From: Xenorhabdus sp. BG5
Lineage (GTDB): Bacteria; Pseudomonadota; Gammaproteobacteria; Enterobacterales; Enterobacteriaceae
Assembly: GCF_015163665.1 (NCBI RefSeq)
Contig: NZ_JADEUG010000024.1
Location: 1-56,289 of the forward strand
Direction of reading: 5' to 3'
DNA length: 56,289 bases
The number at the start of each line of letters is the position of its first letter. Position 1 is the stretch's first letter. A model generated the notes under the pieces. It ran no database searches. It was not told the origin of the DNA and saw nothing but the letters and a program-made list of their open reading frames with translations. Positions 1 through 9,288 of the stretch are shown here, one piece after another. The translations under genes and the position numbers were made by a program.

Positions 1-100
1 TGCAACAGACGAAACTAGACGTAAAAATAAGAAAGGGTGTTGATTTTGCTAGGTTTGACAGAAATTGTTTTACTGGGCTGGACTTCACTGGAAGTTGAAG

Positions 101-149
101 TGGTGCCCGGACTCGGAATCGAACCACCGACACGGGGATTTTCAATCCC
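101..149 (-). other. Partial tRNA-Phe 3' end: ICE attachment site
   Basis: Read on the minus strand, these 49 nt match the 3' part of a tRNA-Phe gene: the distal side of a GAA anticodon loop (ATTGAAAATCCC), variable region, T arm with GGTTCGATTCC, and the acceptor strand ending in GGGCACCA. The D arm and 5' acceptor strand are absent; the match stops at base 149. SPI-7, PAPI-1 and relatives integrate into tRNA-Phe or tRNA-Lys genes and leave a short 3' copy at the end opposite the integrase, beside parA. That is exactly the position here, so this is inferred to be the distal att repeat, with bases 1-100 as flanking chromosome. Confidence 0.8.
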
Positions 150-208
150 ATCGTAAGTTAATTCAATGTAAAATCTCCTAATTTGCCCGATTTGTACGCT
201 TAACTTTA

Positions 209-1108
209 ATGAGTGTACAAATGAAGATACTTCCCATCATTTCCCCCAAAGGCGGCGAAGGTAAGTCCACACACGCCGCGAACTTAGCCGGATTTTTTGC
301 TGATTCCGGTCTACGCACTCTCCTGATTGATGCCGATTATTCACAACCCACGTCCAGCAGTATTTTTAACCTGGACTATGAAGCCCCGGCAGGGCTGTAT
401 GAATTGTTAATGCAGACGGTGGATCTAAGGGAATCGAAGCGGATCATTTCCCGCTCGACGATCCGTCACCTTGATATCCTTGTTTCCAATGATCCCGATG
501 AACTCCTGCCGACCGCGATGCTACACGCCCCGGATGGTCGTTTGCGTCTGCGCAATATTCTGCAACATCCGCTCTTTCAACAATATGACGTCATTCTGAT
601 TGACTCCAAAGGCTCGACCGGCGTGATGACGGAGCTGGTGGTACTGACTGCAACTCAGTATGTGCTGGGGATAATTAAACCCATCCTGCCGGATGTACGG
701 GAGTTCCTGCGCGGTACGTTGCGGATGCTGACCCGACTACAATCCTTTGAAAATTACGGTATTCAGCTACCGTTGATCCAGATACTGGCCAATGGCATTG
801 AAAATACTAATTTAGATCGGGACACGCTCAATGAACTGACCGATATTATCGACCAGCAACGGTATGATGCGTCAGCGTTGGGTGGCAGAAAGGTTTACCA
901 GTTGCTGAAAACCCGGATAGATCTGCTGGATATCTACAAACTGGGGCATGTTCGTGCCCAGCCCGTTCATCGCCTGGAATATAAAACTCCCCGCAAAAGT
1001 CCCGCCGCCGCCCAGACCATGCACAGTCTGGCCTGTGAACTGTTCCCCGAATGGGCTGCGAAATTTGATGCTGTGCTGGTCAACCAACCGACGGGGAACG
1101 CGCAATGA
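209..1108 (+). CDS. parA: ParA/Soj-like ATPase of the ICE
   Basis: 299-aa ParA/MinD-family ATPase. A deviant Walker A motif KGGEGKS lies at residues 14-20, the A' segment LLIDAD at 38-43, and a hydrophobic Walker B strand with LID near residue 130. In SPI-7/PFGI-1 elements the first gene inside the att site is a soj/parA homologue that stabilises the excised circular ICE, working with the ParB-like protein encoded two genes downstream. The ATG at 209 has only a weak ribosome binding site, and an internal ATG at 221 is a possible alternative start. The stop overlaps a short AUG-initiated 18-codon frame leading into dnaB, suggesting translational coupling. Confidence 0.9.
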   Translation: MSVQMKILPIISPKGGEGKSTHAANLAGFFADSGLRTLLIDADYSQPTSSSIFNLDYEAPAGLYELLMQTVDLRESKRIISRSTIRHLDILVSNDPDELLPTAMLHAPDGRLRLRNILQHPLFQQYDVILIDSKGSTGVMTELVVLTATQYVLGIIKPILPDVREFLRGTLRMLTRLQSFENYGIQLPLIQILANGIENTNLDRDTLNELTDIIDQQRYDASALGGRKVYQLLKTRIDLLDIYKLGHVRAQPVHRLEYKTPRKSPAAAQTMHSLACELFPEWAAKFDAVLVNQPTGNAQ

Positions 1109-1144
1109 ATGTTATCTGGAATACCGTCAACAGGGAGGTGACCA

Positions 1145-2509
1145 ATGAATCGGGATCATGATGCGTTACAAGCCATCAGTGAATCGGAGCCTAGCTACGC
1201 TTATGCCGAAGTGGGCGTGATTGGCGGACTGGTCCTAGAAAATGATCGCTGGGATAGCGTTGTTCAGCTGCTGGCAGCCGACGATTTTTTCTTCCCGGCA
1301 CACCGAATAATCTATCAGGTTATTGCGGAGCTGAGCGAAAAAAGCTGTCCGTTTGATCTGATCACCCTGACCGACAGGCTGACACAGCGGGGGCAGATAG
1401 ACAGCGTCGGTGGTTTTGCTTATGTGGCGGAAGTGTGTAAGAACACACCGAGTGCCGCCAATATTGAGGAATATGCCCGCATTGTGGCAGAAAAAAGCCG
1501 GTTACGTCAGTTACTGGCACTGGGTAAATCCCTCAGCGCGGAAGTCTTCCAGCCCAATATTCTGTCAGAAACCCTGATTGAGCAGGCAGAAAGTCAGCTG
1601 TTTAATCTGGCGGAAAAAGGCGCCGTTCGGCAACATCAGGCTGTGACTCTTCTGCAAGGCGCAGATGCCCTGATTTCCCATCTGGAGCGCATACAGGGCA
1701 GCAACGGGATTACCGGTACGCCAACGGGATTTCAGCAACTGGATGAAATGACCTGTGGTTTACAGGCAGGTGACCTCATTTTGCTGGCTGCCCGTCCTTC
1801 CATGGGGAAAACCGCGCTGGGGCTGGCCTTTTGTCTTGGTGCACTGCGACATCGGGATGATGCGGTGGTACAGATTTTCAGCCTGGAAATGCCGACGGCT
1901 CAGCTGATGCTGCGTCTGTCCGCCATGGAAGGTAGTGTGGCATTAACCGCGCTGCGCAGTGGCCTGCTGGATGATGAACAGTGGGGACGCATCAGCCAGA
2001 GTCTGGATCAGTTTGCGCAATGGGATCAGCGGCTGATTATCGATGATTGCAGTCACCAGACCCCCGCGCTATTGCGTGCCCGTGCCCGCCGCTATACCCG
2101 CCAATACGGTAAACCTGCCTTGATTATGGTGGATTACGTCCAGTTGATGTGCGCCCCCGGACAGGAAAACCGCACTCAGGAAATTGCCGATATCTCCCGC
2201 AGCCTGAAAGCGTTGGGCAAAGAACTGGGTTGTCCCATACTGGCGCTGTCCCAGCTTAACCGGCAAGTCGAAAATCGCCCGGATAAACGTCCCAATAATG
2301 GGGATCTGCGCGATTCCGGCTCACTGGAGCAGGACGCTGACTTGATATTGCATCTTTACCGCGATGAAGCCTATCACGAGGAAACCCCGGATATTGGGAT
2401 TGCCGAAATCATTATTGGTAAGCAGCGTCAGGGACCGACAGGCACGGTGCGTGTGCGGTTTGACGGCCAATATACGCGTTTTTCTGATTTAGATGGCTAC
2501 AGGAGGTAA
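1145..2509 (+). CDS. dnaB: Replicative DnaB-like helicase of the ICE
   Basis: 454 aa, the usual length for DnaB. The N-terminal domain (about residues 15-120) is followed by a linker and a RecA-like C-terminal domain with Walker A ARPSMGKT near residues 214-221, a Walker B strand ending in MVDY, and the late LRDSGSLEQDAD segment typical of DnaB. The protein would unwind DNA during ICE replication or conjugative processing. It sits between parA and parB, as in SPI-7, preceded by the ribosome binding site GGGAGGTG. Its stop is directly followed by the parB start, so the three genes form one operon. Confidence 0.92.
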   Translation: MNRDHDALQAISESEPSYAYAEVGVIGGLVLENDRWDSVVQLLAADDFFFPAHRIIYQVIAELSEKSCPFDLITLTDRLTQRGQIDSVGGFAYVAEVCKNTPSAANIEEYARIVAEKSRLRQLLALGKSLSAEVFQPNILSETLIEQAESQLFNLAEKGAVRQHQAVTLLQGADALISHLERIQGSNGITGTPTGFQQLDEMTCGLQAGDLILLAARPSMGKTALGLAFCLGALRHRDDAVVQIFSLEMPTAQLMLRLSAMEGSVALTALRSGLLDDEQWGRISQSLDQFAQWDQRLIIDDCSHQTPALLRARARRYTRQYGKPALIMVDYVQLMCAPGQENRTQEIADISRSLKALGKELGCPILALSQLNRQVENRPDKRPNNGDLRDSGSLEQDADLILHLYRDEAYHEETPDIGIAEIIIGKQRQGPTGTVRVRFDGQYTRFSDLDGYRR

Positions 2510-4105
2510 ATGATGGGACGCAATACATTGAATTTAGGCCATGCTTTGTTACAGCAGGGGCGACAGGCCGTGGCTACCCTTAATGACAGCCCGCCGATGG
2601 CGGAAATGCCGATGGTATTGACATTAGATCAGCTACGCCCCAATCCGGATAACCCCCGCACCAGTCGCAACCCGCGTTATGACGATATCAAGGCGTCGAT
2701 CAAAGCCCGTGGGCTGGATACGGTGCCGAAAGTGACGCGTGATCCGGACGGTGACGAGGCCTACATCTTCAGTGATGGCGGGAATACGCGCTATCAAATT
2801 CTGTCCGAGCTGTGGCAGGAAACCGGGGATGAACGTTTTTATCGGGTGCATTGCCTGTTTAAGCCATGGCCGGGGCGTTTACAGTGTGTGATCGGGCATC
2901 TGGCGGAAAACGAACTGCGGGGCGATCTCAGCTTTATTGAAAAAGCGTTGGGCGTCTGCAAGGCCAGGGCCATTTACGAGGAACAGAAACAGCAGAAAAT
3001 CTCTCTGCGGGAACTATCCGCTCTGCTCAGTGAAGCTGGTTTCCCCGTCAGTGCCAGCCATATCAGCCGGATGGAAGATACCGTGCAGTACCTGTACCCG
3101 TGGATGTCTAATTTGCTCGGCTCTGGGCTGGGAACACCGCAGATACGCCTTTTATTGGTGTTACGCCAAAATGCAGATATGGTCTGGCAACAGCATGTCA
3201 CCAGTATAAACACGGAGCCTACCCTGACCTTTGATGAAGTTTTTGGTGCCTGCTGCCGCAAGTTTGATGCGCCGGAGGTTTGGTCACCGGAAATGTTTCG
3301 GGATGAGCTGATTGGCGATTTATTGCAGGCCCTGCCACACCCGTTACTCAATTACGACCGCTGGGTACTGGAATTAGATCCGAAGGAAAGTAACCGTCGG
3401 CAGCTCTTTGGCGAGCAGGCTACGGCGTTTGAGAGTGTACCGATGCCGGAAGAATCTGAGACGGATAACACGGCGCAGGTTCGAGTGCTAAACAGGGAAT
3501 CGAATCCACGAATAATTGCTCAACCCGACACTGATAAGGTGCAGGCACCTGAAGTAGAACACGCTCCGGTCGATAAAGCACAAACGCCAGCCACGTCTTC
3601 CCGAAAAAATCCGGTTATTCCGCCTTATCAGCCGGATAGCACGAATAACCTGTCTGAACCGGGCTTGCCTGTTCCTGAAGGTGAATGTCTGCATCTTGCC
3701 CAAACCGGGCTGGAGCCGGTCAGTTCGGTCTGGGAGATTTCCCCAATGCAGGATGATATCGAGCACCTGCAAAACATGGCATTCCGGCTGGCGTTTGAAC
3801 TGGCGGAAGTGATGGGCTGTGACAGCGATTTGCTGTCGGAATCGGAGGTGGGTTCGGCGGGATTTGGTCTGGTGAATACGCAAAATGCCCATCCTTTTTC
3901 GCGTTTATTGCACACCCTGACCGGAGAAACCACAGCTGGCAGCAGTGAACTGACGCTGAAGGCTGTCCTGATTGGCACCGCCTGGCGGGAAGAATCGCCT
4001 CTGCTGGATGATACCCAGGCCGTGAAATTTCTGCGGCTTATCCGGGTTATTCGCCGCTTGCGTGAGCTTCAGCGTGAGATTGTACCGGAGACGTTGACGA
4101 TGTAG
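2510..4105 (+). CDS. ParB-family protein, PFGI-1 class
   Basis: 531 aa. Residues about 37-95 form a ParB/Srx-like domain: the LRPNPDNPR segment matches the start of ParB domains, and GGNTRY stands where classical ParB proteins have GERR. A helix-turn-helix-like stretch follows near residues 155-200 (LRELSALLSEAGFPVSASHISR). The C-terminal half, with a proline/threonine-rich linker around residues 330-395, is specific to ICE ParB proteins (TIGR03764 type). It is expected to act with the upstream ParA in stability of the element. The start codon directly follows the dnaB stop, with AGGAGG just upstream. Confidence 0.85.
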   Translation: MMGRNTLNLGHALLQQGRQAVATLNDSPPMAEMPMVLTLDQLRPNPDNPRTSRNPRYDDIKASIKARGLDTVPKVTRDPDGDEAYIFSDGGNTRYQILSELWQETGDERFYRVHCLFKPWPGRLQCVIGHLAENELRGDLSFIEKALGVCKARAIYEEQKQQKISLRELSALLSEAGFPVSASHISRMEDTVQYLYPWMSNLLGSGLGTPQIRLLLVLRQNADMVWQQHVTSINTEPTLTFDEVFGACCRKFDAPEVWSPEMFRDELIGDLLQALPHPLLNYDRWVLELDPKESNRRQLFGEQATAFESVPMPEESETDNTAQVRVLNRESNPRIIAQPDTDKVQAPEVEHAPVDKAQTPATSSRKNPVIPPYQPDSTNNLSEPGLPVPEGECLHLAQTGLEPVSSVWEISPMQDDIEHLQNMAFRLAFELAEVMGCDSDLLSESEVGSAGFGLVNTQNAHPFSRLLHTLTGETTAGSSELTLKAVLIGTAWREESPLLDDTQAVKFLRLIRVIRRLRELQREIVPETLTM

Positions 4106-4185
4106 TGATGTCGGTGCGGGGTGCCTGTTTTTCAGTGTGTTGTTCATTCATTGCGTTTTGACTGGCCTGATAATGGAGGAAGTGT

Positions 4186-4761
4186 ATGAATCATTTATCG
4201 CATGCCACCAACAGCCTGCTGATGCAGCTGGTGATGGATTTGAAGAACGGCTATATCCGCCGTTGCGAGGCATTGGGGCTGGCACCCGCAGAGATGCTGA
4301 TGTTGCAGAGCCTGACGATTGAAGACTTGCATTACTTAGGCAACAGCCCGGTGTCGGTGCTGAATGTCCATATTCATCACACTAATTTGGTGCGTCTCTT
4401 ACAACAGGCACGTATCGAGCAGCAGCGGATGAAACGGATTGACCGGGCACTGGAATTAGGCGGCTCTATTGAGCTGATGCACTATTTTTTTGGCCTGTCC
4501 AGTCTGGAAATCGCCGCCCGGCGACGCATCGCCGGCATGGCAGTCCGGCCGGGGCGCGGCTCGCCATTGACGGAAGATGAAAACCGTGACCTGTGGCAGC
4601 GCTGGCAGGCGGCAACGATTGCCGATGCGGACAGTGCCGAAGGGCTGGATATCATGATGGAGATGGCTGAACACCATGCGGTCTCGCTGACGTCTGTCTG
4701 GCGTGCAGTGAAGGACTGGCAGCAGAGGGGTGAAGCGATGCCGGTAAAAAAACAGGCATAA
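4186..4761 (+). CDS. DUF2857-family ICE protein
   Basis: 191 aa, soluble and helix-rich, recognised as the DUF2857 (STY4526-like) protein that follows parB in this ICE family. The N-terminal half (to about residue 100) carries the conserved pattern with LGLAPAEML and a following LHYLGNSPVSVL segment. Residues 100-140 (GLSSLEIAARRR) look like a helix-turn-helix, so a DNA-binding regulatory role is plausible but unproven. The start has a good ribosome binding site (GGAGGAAGTGT). The function of the family is not established. Confidence 0.75.
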   Translation: MNHLSHATNSLLMQLVMDLKNGYIRRCEALGLAPAEMLMLQSLTIEDLHYLGNSPVSVLNVHIHHTNLVRLLQQARIEQQRMKRIDRALELGGSIELMHYFFGLSSLEIAARRRIAGMAVRPGRGSPLTEDENRDLWQRWQAATIADADSAEGLDIMMEMAEHHAVSLTSVWRAVKDWQQRGEAMPVKKQA

Positions 4762-4781
4762 AACAGGGAATGAAGGAAACG

Positions 4782-5039
4782 ATGTCAGGAAAATTAACGG
4801 AAATGATGCCCGGCCTGCATGTGCCCCTGACGGCATCAATGTCATTGCGTCGCAAGGCGCAACATCAGGTGCGATGCTACCAGCGGGGCGAGCGCAATTA
4901 CGTCCGGCTGAAAGAAAAAGGCAACAGGTATCTGAAAATCAATGTGGGGTTGTTCTGGCGGTTGTTAAGCCGTGATAACGGGCAATCGTGGGAGCTGATG
5001 CTCCATGAACGTTACAACAATGAAATTCGTAAATCGTAA
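4782..5039 (+). CDS. Small ParE-like protein of the replication module
   Basis: 85 aa from the ATG at 4782, which has AAGGAA upstream; an in-frame ATG at 4770 would add four residues. The central and C-terminal part (basic R-x-N-Y-V-R-L, then LKINVGLFWRLL and a closing WELMLHERYNNEIR) resembles the core of ParE/RelE-like toxins, where a basic beta-sheet ends in a short 'H-x-x-Y' tail. No separate antitoxin gene is visible next to it; the DUF2857 gene 20 nt upstream is the only possible partner. It may equally be a domesticated ICE protein. The gene is real by spacing and codon use; the ParE link is tentative. Confidence 0.55.
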   Translation: MSGKLTEMMPGLHVPLTASMSLRRKAQHQVRCYQRGERNYVRLKEKGNRYLKINVGLFWRLLSRDNGQSWELMLHERYNNEIRKS

Positions 5040-5058
5040 ATATTGAAGTCGTGTCATT

Positions 5059-5110
5059 CTGCACCTTGTCTTTGTTACAGGGTGCAGCCCTGACATTATT
5101 TTTTAAGGCT
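5059..5110 (+). terminator. Possible terminator after the small ParE-like gene
   Basis: Inverted repeat CTGCACC (5059-5065) with GGTGCAG (5081-5087), then a T-rich run starting about 15 nt later. The loop is long and the T-run displaced, so this may be a weak terminator or a processing hairpin before the STY4528 gene. Confidence 0.35.
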
Positions 5111-5131
5111 TAACGCCGGAGAAATGGGATC

Positions 5132-6376
5132 ATGATAAACCTGTCCGCAGACAGCATAATTGCACATACCATTGCTAAGATGAAAATCCGTCTGGAACAA
5201 CGCGCGGGCGATGACGTTTCACAACTGCGCAGTGGTCTGCTGTTTATGGGCAATATGCAGGATGCCTATCCCCGCCGCCTGTTACTGGATAACCGCCTGT
5301 CGCCGCTGGATAAAACGGGCTGGATGATGATCCGCCTGTATGCACAACAAAATGAAGGGGCGGTTTTCCCCAGCTATGATGAATTGCAGGTGTTGCTGGC
5401 TTCACCCTATAAAGGTAAGGCGTCCCGTGAAACCGTCAGCCGGGTATTACTGATGCTGCGAATCACCGGCTGGCTGAGTTTATGCAAGCGCATCCGCGAT
5501 GAACACGGGCGGGTGCGGGGCAATATCTATGCCCAACACGATGAGCCGCTGACCTGCCGTGATGCCGAAATTCTCGATCCCCACTGGCTGGATACCGTGT
5601 CGGAAGCCTGTCGCAGTAAAAACCGCACCATCAGCCAGACGGCCTGGGACGTCCTGACCGATATTAAAGACGACCCGCTGATGCGCCATCGTCACAGTCA
5701 TATTCGCCTGCTGGAAGAAAGATTGAATGCCGTACAGACGCCGCAGCAAAGCGTCATGCGCCAGAAGCTGGGATCTGAGTTGCGAAAGGAAGCGGTGCAA
5801 ACCGAACTCAGGGGAATTCAGCTGGGTTCGGAAACCGAACTGAGTCCACTAACGGGGCAGGTTGAGCTGAATTCGGTATCCGAACTCAGTCTTAAATCAA
5901 CGTCTTATAGTGGATCAGCTAAACCGAACGGTAACGTACGTTCTTTCACACAGAGTGTGAATAAAAAAACGTACGTTGATCAGCAATCAGCCATTTCTCT
6001 GCCAGAAGGGCTTTGCAGGCAGCTGGAGCCAGAAGATGCGGTGATGTTAACCCATCAGCTGCAAGCTCTGCCGGTAGAGCAGGGACAAGCGATGTTAAGC
6101 AGTCTGGGCAAGGCCTTAAGAGCAGGAAAAATCAGTAATCCGGTGGGATGGCTGTTGGCGATGATGAAGCGAGCCCGTGAAGGGAAATTGTATGCTCAGT
6201 CCGGTCAGTCTGACCCCGTTGTTACCGTTGCTGAATCTGCAAGGCAGCATGTTGAATTGATTGATGAAGCTCACCGTTCAGTATCACCATCCTCGCAAGA
6301 ACATGTGCGCAGTGTAGTGAAGGATATTCGTCAGCGGCTAAATTTAGTGAGATACAATCAGGGTAATGCTGAATAA
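5132..6376 (+). CDS. STY4528-family pathogenicity-island replication protein
   Basis: 414 aa. The N-terminal 200 residues have a replication-initiator or winged-helix character: a region near residues 60-115 (DKTGWMMIRLYAQQNEGAVFP, then SRETVSRVLLMLRITGWLS) is like the helix-turn-helix used to read DNA in replication proteins. The middle part (about 215-300) is low complexity, and the C-terminal part contains a conserved GKALRAGKISNPVGWLL-type motif. It matches the STY4528 protein found after DUF2857 in SPI-7-type ICEs. It probably takes part in ICE replication; the biochemical role is unknown. The ATG at 5132 lies 8-12 nt downstream of GGAGAAATGGG. Confidence 0.75.
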   Translation: MINLSADSIIAHTIAKMKIRLEQRAGDDVSQLRSGLLFMGNMQDAYPRRLLLDNRLSPLDKTGWMMIRLYAQQNEGAVFPSYDELQVLLASPYKGKASRETVSRVLLMLRITGWLSLCKRIRDEHGRVRGNIYAQHDEPLTCRDAEILDPHWLDTVSEACRSKNRTISQTAWDVLTDIKDDPLMRHRHSHIRLLEERLNAVQTPQQSVMRQKLGSELRKEAVQTELRGIQLGSETELSPLTGQVELNSVSELSLKSTSYSGSAKPNGNVRSFTQSVNKKTYVDQQSAISLPEGLCRQLEPEDAVMLTHQLQALPVEQGQAMLSSLGKALRAGKISNPVGWLLAMMKRAREGKLYAQSGQSDPVVTVAESARQHVELIDEAHRSVSPSSQEHVRSVVKDIRQRLNLVRYNQGNAE

Positions 6377-6453
6377 AAATTGTACGGTGTTGGCAGTGCC
6401 AACAGAGATTGAAATTTGTACATTGTTGGCGGTATCAATTGTGACTGAAAATT
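6377..6453. repeat. Two copies of a palindrome-containing repeat, left of the RM cassette
   Basis: Two adjacent, diverged copies of a roughly 38-bp unit begin right at the STY4528 stop codon. Each reads A/T-rich TTGTAC, then a palindrome, then GA-TTGAAA or GACTGAAA. Copy 1 has a 17-bp palindrome TGTTGGCA-g-TGCCAACA at 6388-6404; copy 2 (about 6413-6453) is degenerate on its right arm. A third copy lies at 9117-9155, just after the restriction endonuclease gene. Confidence 0.7.
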
Positions 6454-6624
6454 AATTACTATTAATACTGCGAATAGCGAATAAAAAATGCTCTTTTTGC
6501 ACTGATTATTGAGTGAATTCTTACTTTATCGCTGGGTTTTTAAGTGTAAACCTACGTATACAATTGAATGAAACATCATGTCAGTCTAGTATCCCCCATG
6601 TTTTGTGATTGAAAGGCCACTTTA
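6454..6624. other. AT-rich intergenic region before the RM genes
   Basis: About 170 bp of AT-rich sequence carrying the likely promoter and leader of the methyltransferase gene. No ORF, tRNA or strong hairpin is visible. Composition shifts here from the GC-balanced ICE backbone to the AT-rich cassette. Confidence 0.5.
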
Positions 6625-8106
6625 ATGATTGAAGCAATAGAACTTAAACAGTCTGACTACTTAACTGCTAAACCTGAACATTTGAAAAAAGAGTTTGGCC
6701 AATATTTCACTGGTAGCGCTGTGGCTGATTATATGGCATCGATGTTAACTTTTGTGGATATCCCAATTGTACGTTTACTTGATGCGGGAGCTGGGGCAGG
6801 AATTCTGACCATCCATGCCGCTATGCGATGTTTAGCTCAGGGAAACAAACAGGTTCATGCTGTTTTGTATGAAATTGATAGCGGTATTTTATCTCAATTA
6901 GAATCAAATATGCAGCGAGTAGCTGAGACCTTCAAAGAAGCCGATGGTATATTTACTTTTGACATTCGATATGAAGATTTTGTCTTGGCACGGCCTGATC
7001 GTAAAGAAGCGCCATTTCATGTGTCTTTAATCAATCCTCCATATTTTAAATATAATACTAAAACGTCTCCCTATGCTGGTGCTACGGCAGATCTATATGC
7101 AGGTAATCCTAATATCTATGCTTCTTTTATGGCTATAGTAGCTTCTTGTATGGAAGATGATGGACAAATGGTTGCTATTGTCCCCCGTAGCTTCACTAAT
7201 GGATTATATTTTAAGGGATTTCGCCATTATTTGAATAGGACAATGAGCCTTGAGAGGATTCACATTTTCCGCTCTCGCAGTCAGCTATTTCGGGAACAGG
7301 CGGTACTGCAAGAGAATATTATCTGCTTTTATCGTAAAGCGTCTCAAAACGCTTCTATCAAAGTTTACACTTCAACGGGCTATGATGATCTTAATAAAGA
7401 TAAAAACAATACTTATCCAGCTGCCCAATTGATAGACACATCGAATGGTTATGAGATCATCCGAATACCAGAGAGTCTGGAAGATGCCCAAATTTTGACT
7501 GATGTAGAATACTGGCCATCCAGTTTTGAGAATAATGGTTATTTTATCTCAACAGGTCCAGTAGTAGAGCATCGAACCAAGGAATTTATCATTGAATCAG
7601 ACAACATCCACGGCAGTATTCCTCTTCTGAGAATGCATAACGTGAAAGCGTTCAAGACAGAGTGGACAGGAGAAAATAAAAAAGATGCCCGATTCATGTT
7701 GCTTGATGGTCATGAGAAACATACCTCTAAAAACCAGCCATATGTCATCTTAAAACGTTTTAGTTCTAAGGACGAAAAACGCAGATTGGTTGCTGGAGTG
7801 CATGATCCTAGTCATATGCCTGGAAAGCGGATAGCTCTAGAAAATCATTTAAACTATATAGGGCATCAAGACGGGCCACTGAGTCAAGCAGAGGCTTATG
7901 GTCTAGCCGTGTTGTTTAACTCTACTTTGTTGGATAAATATTTCCGGTGCATGTCGGGAAATACTCAAGTGAATGCTACAGAGATCAGGCTGTTAAAATT
8001 GCCAACGCGTGACATTATTCAAAAGATAGGCATGTCATTCCGATCTAATGAAACAATCATTCAAGAACAGATAGATACACTTTTAGAGTATTTTTTAAAA
8101 ATATAG
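6625..8106 (+). CDS. N6-adenine DNA methyltransferase of a BsuBI/PstI-like RM system
   Basis: 493 aa, class I SAM-dependent adenine methyltransferase of the Eco57I/PstI type. The SAM-binding motif I is [10 protein letters not shown] near residues 52-61, and the catalytic motif IV NPPY is near residues 136-139. The C-terminal half is a target-recognition region. Length is close to PstI-type methylases (about 500 aa). It would methylate adenine in host DNA at the site cut by the endonuclease encoded 14 nt downstream. The gene is clearly AT-richer than its ICE neighbours, indicating recent acquisition. The recognition sequence cannot be read from the gene; CTGCAG is only a guess from the family name. 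Confidence 0.9.
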   Translation: MIEAIELKQSDYLTAKPEHLKKEFGQYFTGSAVADYMASMLTFVDIPIVRLLDAGAGAGILTIHAAMRCLAQGNKQVHAVLYEIDSGILSQLESNMQRVAETFKEADGIFTFDIRYEDFVLARPDRKEAPFHVSLINPPYFKYNTKTSPYAGATADLYAGNPNIYASFMAIVASCMEDDGQMVAIVPRSFTNGLYFKGFRHYLNRTMSLERIHIFRSRSQLFREQAVLQENIICFYRKASQNASIKVYTSTGYDDLNKDKNNTYPAAQLIDTSNGYEIIRIPESLEDAQILTDVEYWPSSFENNGYFISTGPVVEHRTKEFIIESDNIHGSIPLLRMHNVKAFKTEWTGENKKDARFMLLDGHEKHTSKNQPYVILKRFSSKDEKRRLVAGVHDPSHMPGKRIALENHLNYIGHQDGPLSQAEAYGLAVLFNSTLLDKYFRCMSGNTQVNATEIRLLKLPTRDIIQKIGMSFRSNETIIQEQIDTLLEYFLKI

Positions 8107-8120
8107 GAATATCATCAAAG

Positions 8121-9107
8121 ATGGACAAGAAACAAGAAAAGCTACAGCAGGCTAAGATACTTCTTCAAGCTCTGGGAATGCCAAAAGCACAATACAATGA
8201 TCGTTCTGCTTGGGTATTCCTTTCTTTGGCCAATATCAAACCTCATGATGATTGGCACCGGGCACAAGCACCTTTATTACCTACTGTGGATATTATGCAA
8301 TTTATCCGCGAAAACTATGGACAAGATTATAAGCCTAATAGTAGAGAAACAATACGTCGTCAAACTCTTCACCAATTTGAGCAGGCTCGTATTGTTGATC
8401 GTAATAGAGATAATCCTTCAAGAGCAACAAACAGTAAGGATAACAATTATTCCTTGAATAAACCTATCCTGGAAATATTACAGGAATTTCCAAGTGGTAG
8501 TTGGAAACAAAAAATTGAAGAATATAAAGCTGTATTGCCAAACCTTCAGGAACTCTATCGGCGTAATTTGGATTTATTGAAAATTCCGGTCACACTGCCT
8601 AATGGCCAAGAAATTAAATTATCGCCTGGTAAACACAACCAATTACATGCTGATATTGTACATGAATTTTGTCCACGATTTATTGGAAAAGGTGGCAAGG
8701 TATTGTACATAGGAGATACAGCGAGTAGTCGTGAAGAGGGAGGGAAATTAATGATATTGGAAACCACCATACTGGAAATGCTGGGGGTTCCTCCTATGTC
8801 TCACGATAAACTTCCAGATTTAGTTGTTTACGATGAAAAAAGAGAATGGCTTTTTTTGATTGAAGCGGTAACAAGCCATGGGCCAATATCTCCAAAGCGC
8901 AAGTTGGAGTTGGAAAACGTGCTGACAACATGCAAAGTGGGGTTGGTATATGTAACGGCTTTCCCTGATTCTACTGAGTTTAAAAAGAATGCAGCGGATA
9001 TTGCATGGGAAACGGAGGTCTGGATTGCAGATAATCCTGATCACATGATCCATTTTAACGGTGATCGTTTTTTGGGGCCTCACGATAGTACAGACGAATT
9101 GCCATAA
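8121..9107 (+). CDS. BsuBI/PstI-family type II restriction endonuclease
   Basis: 328 aa, matching the family length (about 315-330). The N-terminal helical DNA-binding part (to about 150) is followed by the nuclease domain. It carries [11 protein letters not shown] and LYIGDTA segments near residues 170-200, and a PD-(D/E)xK-like arrangement ([10 protein letters not shown], then [12 protein letters not shown]) near residues 232-257. It would cut unmodified incoming DNA and, with the methylase, protect the cell and stabilise the ICE. It lies 14 nt behind the methylase gene in the same direction. No separate controller (C) protein is visible. Confidence 0.9.
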   Translation: MDKKQEKLQQAKILLQALGMPKAQYNDRSAWVFLSLANIKPHDDWHRAQAPLLPTVDIMQFIRENYGQDYKPNSRETIRRQTLHQFEQARIVDRNRDNPSRATNSKDNNYSLNKPILEILQEFPSGSWKQKIEEYKAVLPNLQELYRRNLDLLKIPVTLPNGQEIKLSPGKHNQLHADIVHEFCPRFIGKGGKVLYIGDTASSREEGGKLMILETTILEMLGVPPMSHDKLPDLVVYDEKREWLFLIEAVTSHGPISPKRKLELENVLTTCKVGLVYVTAFPDSTEFKKNAADIAWETEVWIADNPDHMIHFNGDRFLGPHDSTDELP

Positions 9108-9116
9108 ATTCCGGTT

Positions 9117-9155
9117 AAAATTTGCACACTGTTGGCACTGCCAACAGTGACTAAA
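9117..9155. repeat. Third copy of the palindromic repeat, right of the RM cassette
   Basis: Begins 10 nt after the endonuclease stop. It contains a perfect 19-bp palindrome with a one-base centre, CTGTTGGCA-C-TGCCAACAG (9129-9147), flanked by AAAATTTGCACA and TGACTAAAAA as in the copies at 6377-6453. With those copies it brackets the restriction-modification pair. Confidence 0.7.
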
Positions 9156-9288
9156 AAACAATCTTTTTTCATGTTCAATAAAATTCACTCTTTTTCCCGT
9201 TGCCCATAACTGGTTATCCATTGAGTTACAGCCTCCTTTGCCCTGATAGTTCCACAGACCTATCAAGGCCAAACAGGAGTCTTTGTGC

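Noticed and set aside
101..149. Functional tRNA-Phe gene
   Set aside because: The D arm and 5' acceptor strand are missing; the match stops after the anticodon-stem CCC complement. Only a partial copy.
948..1148. Overlapping 66-codon frame at the end of parA
   Set aside because: Out-of-frame with the well-supported ParA protein and no family features.
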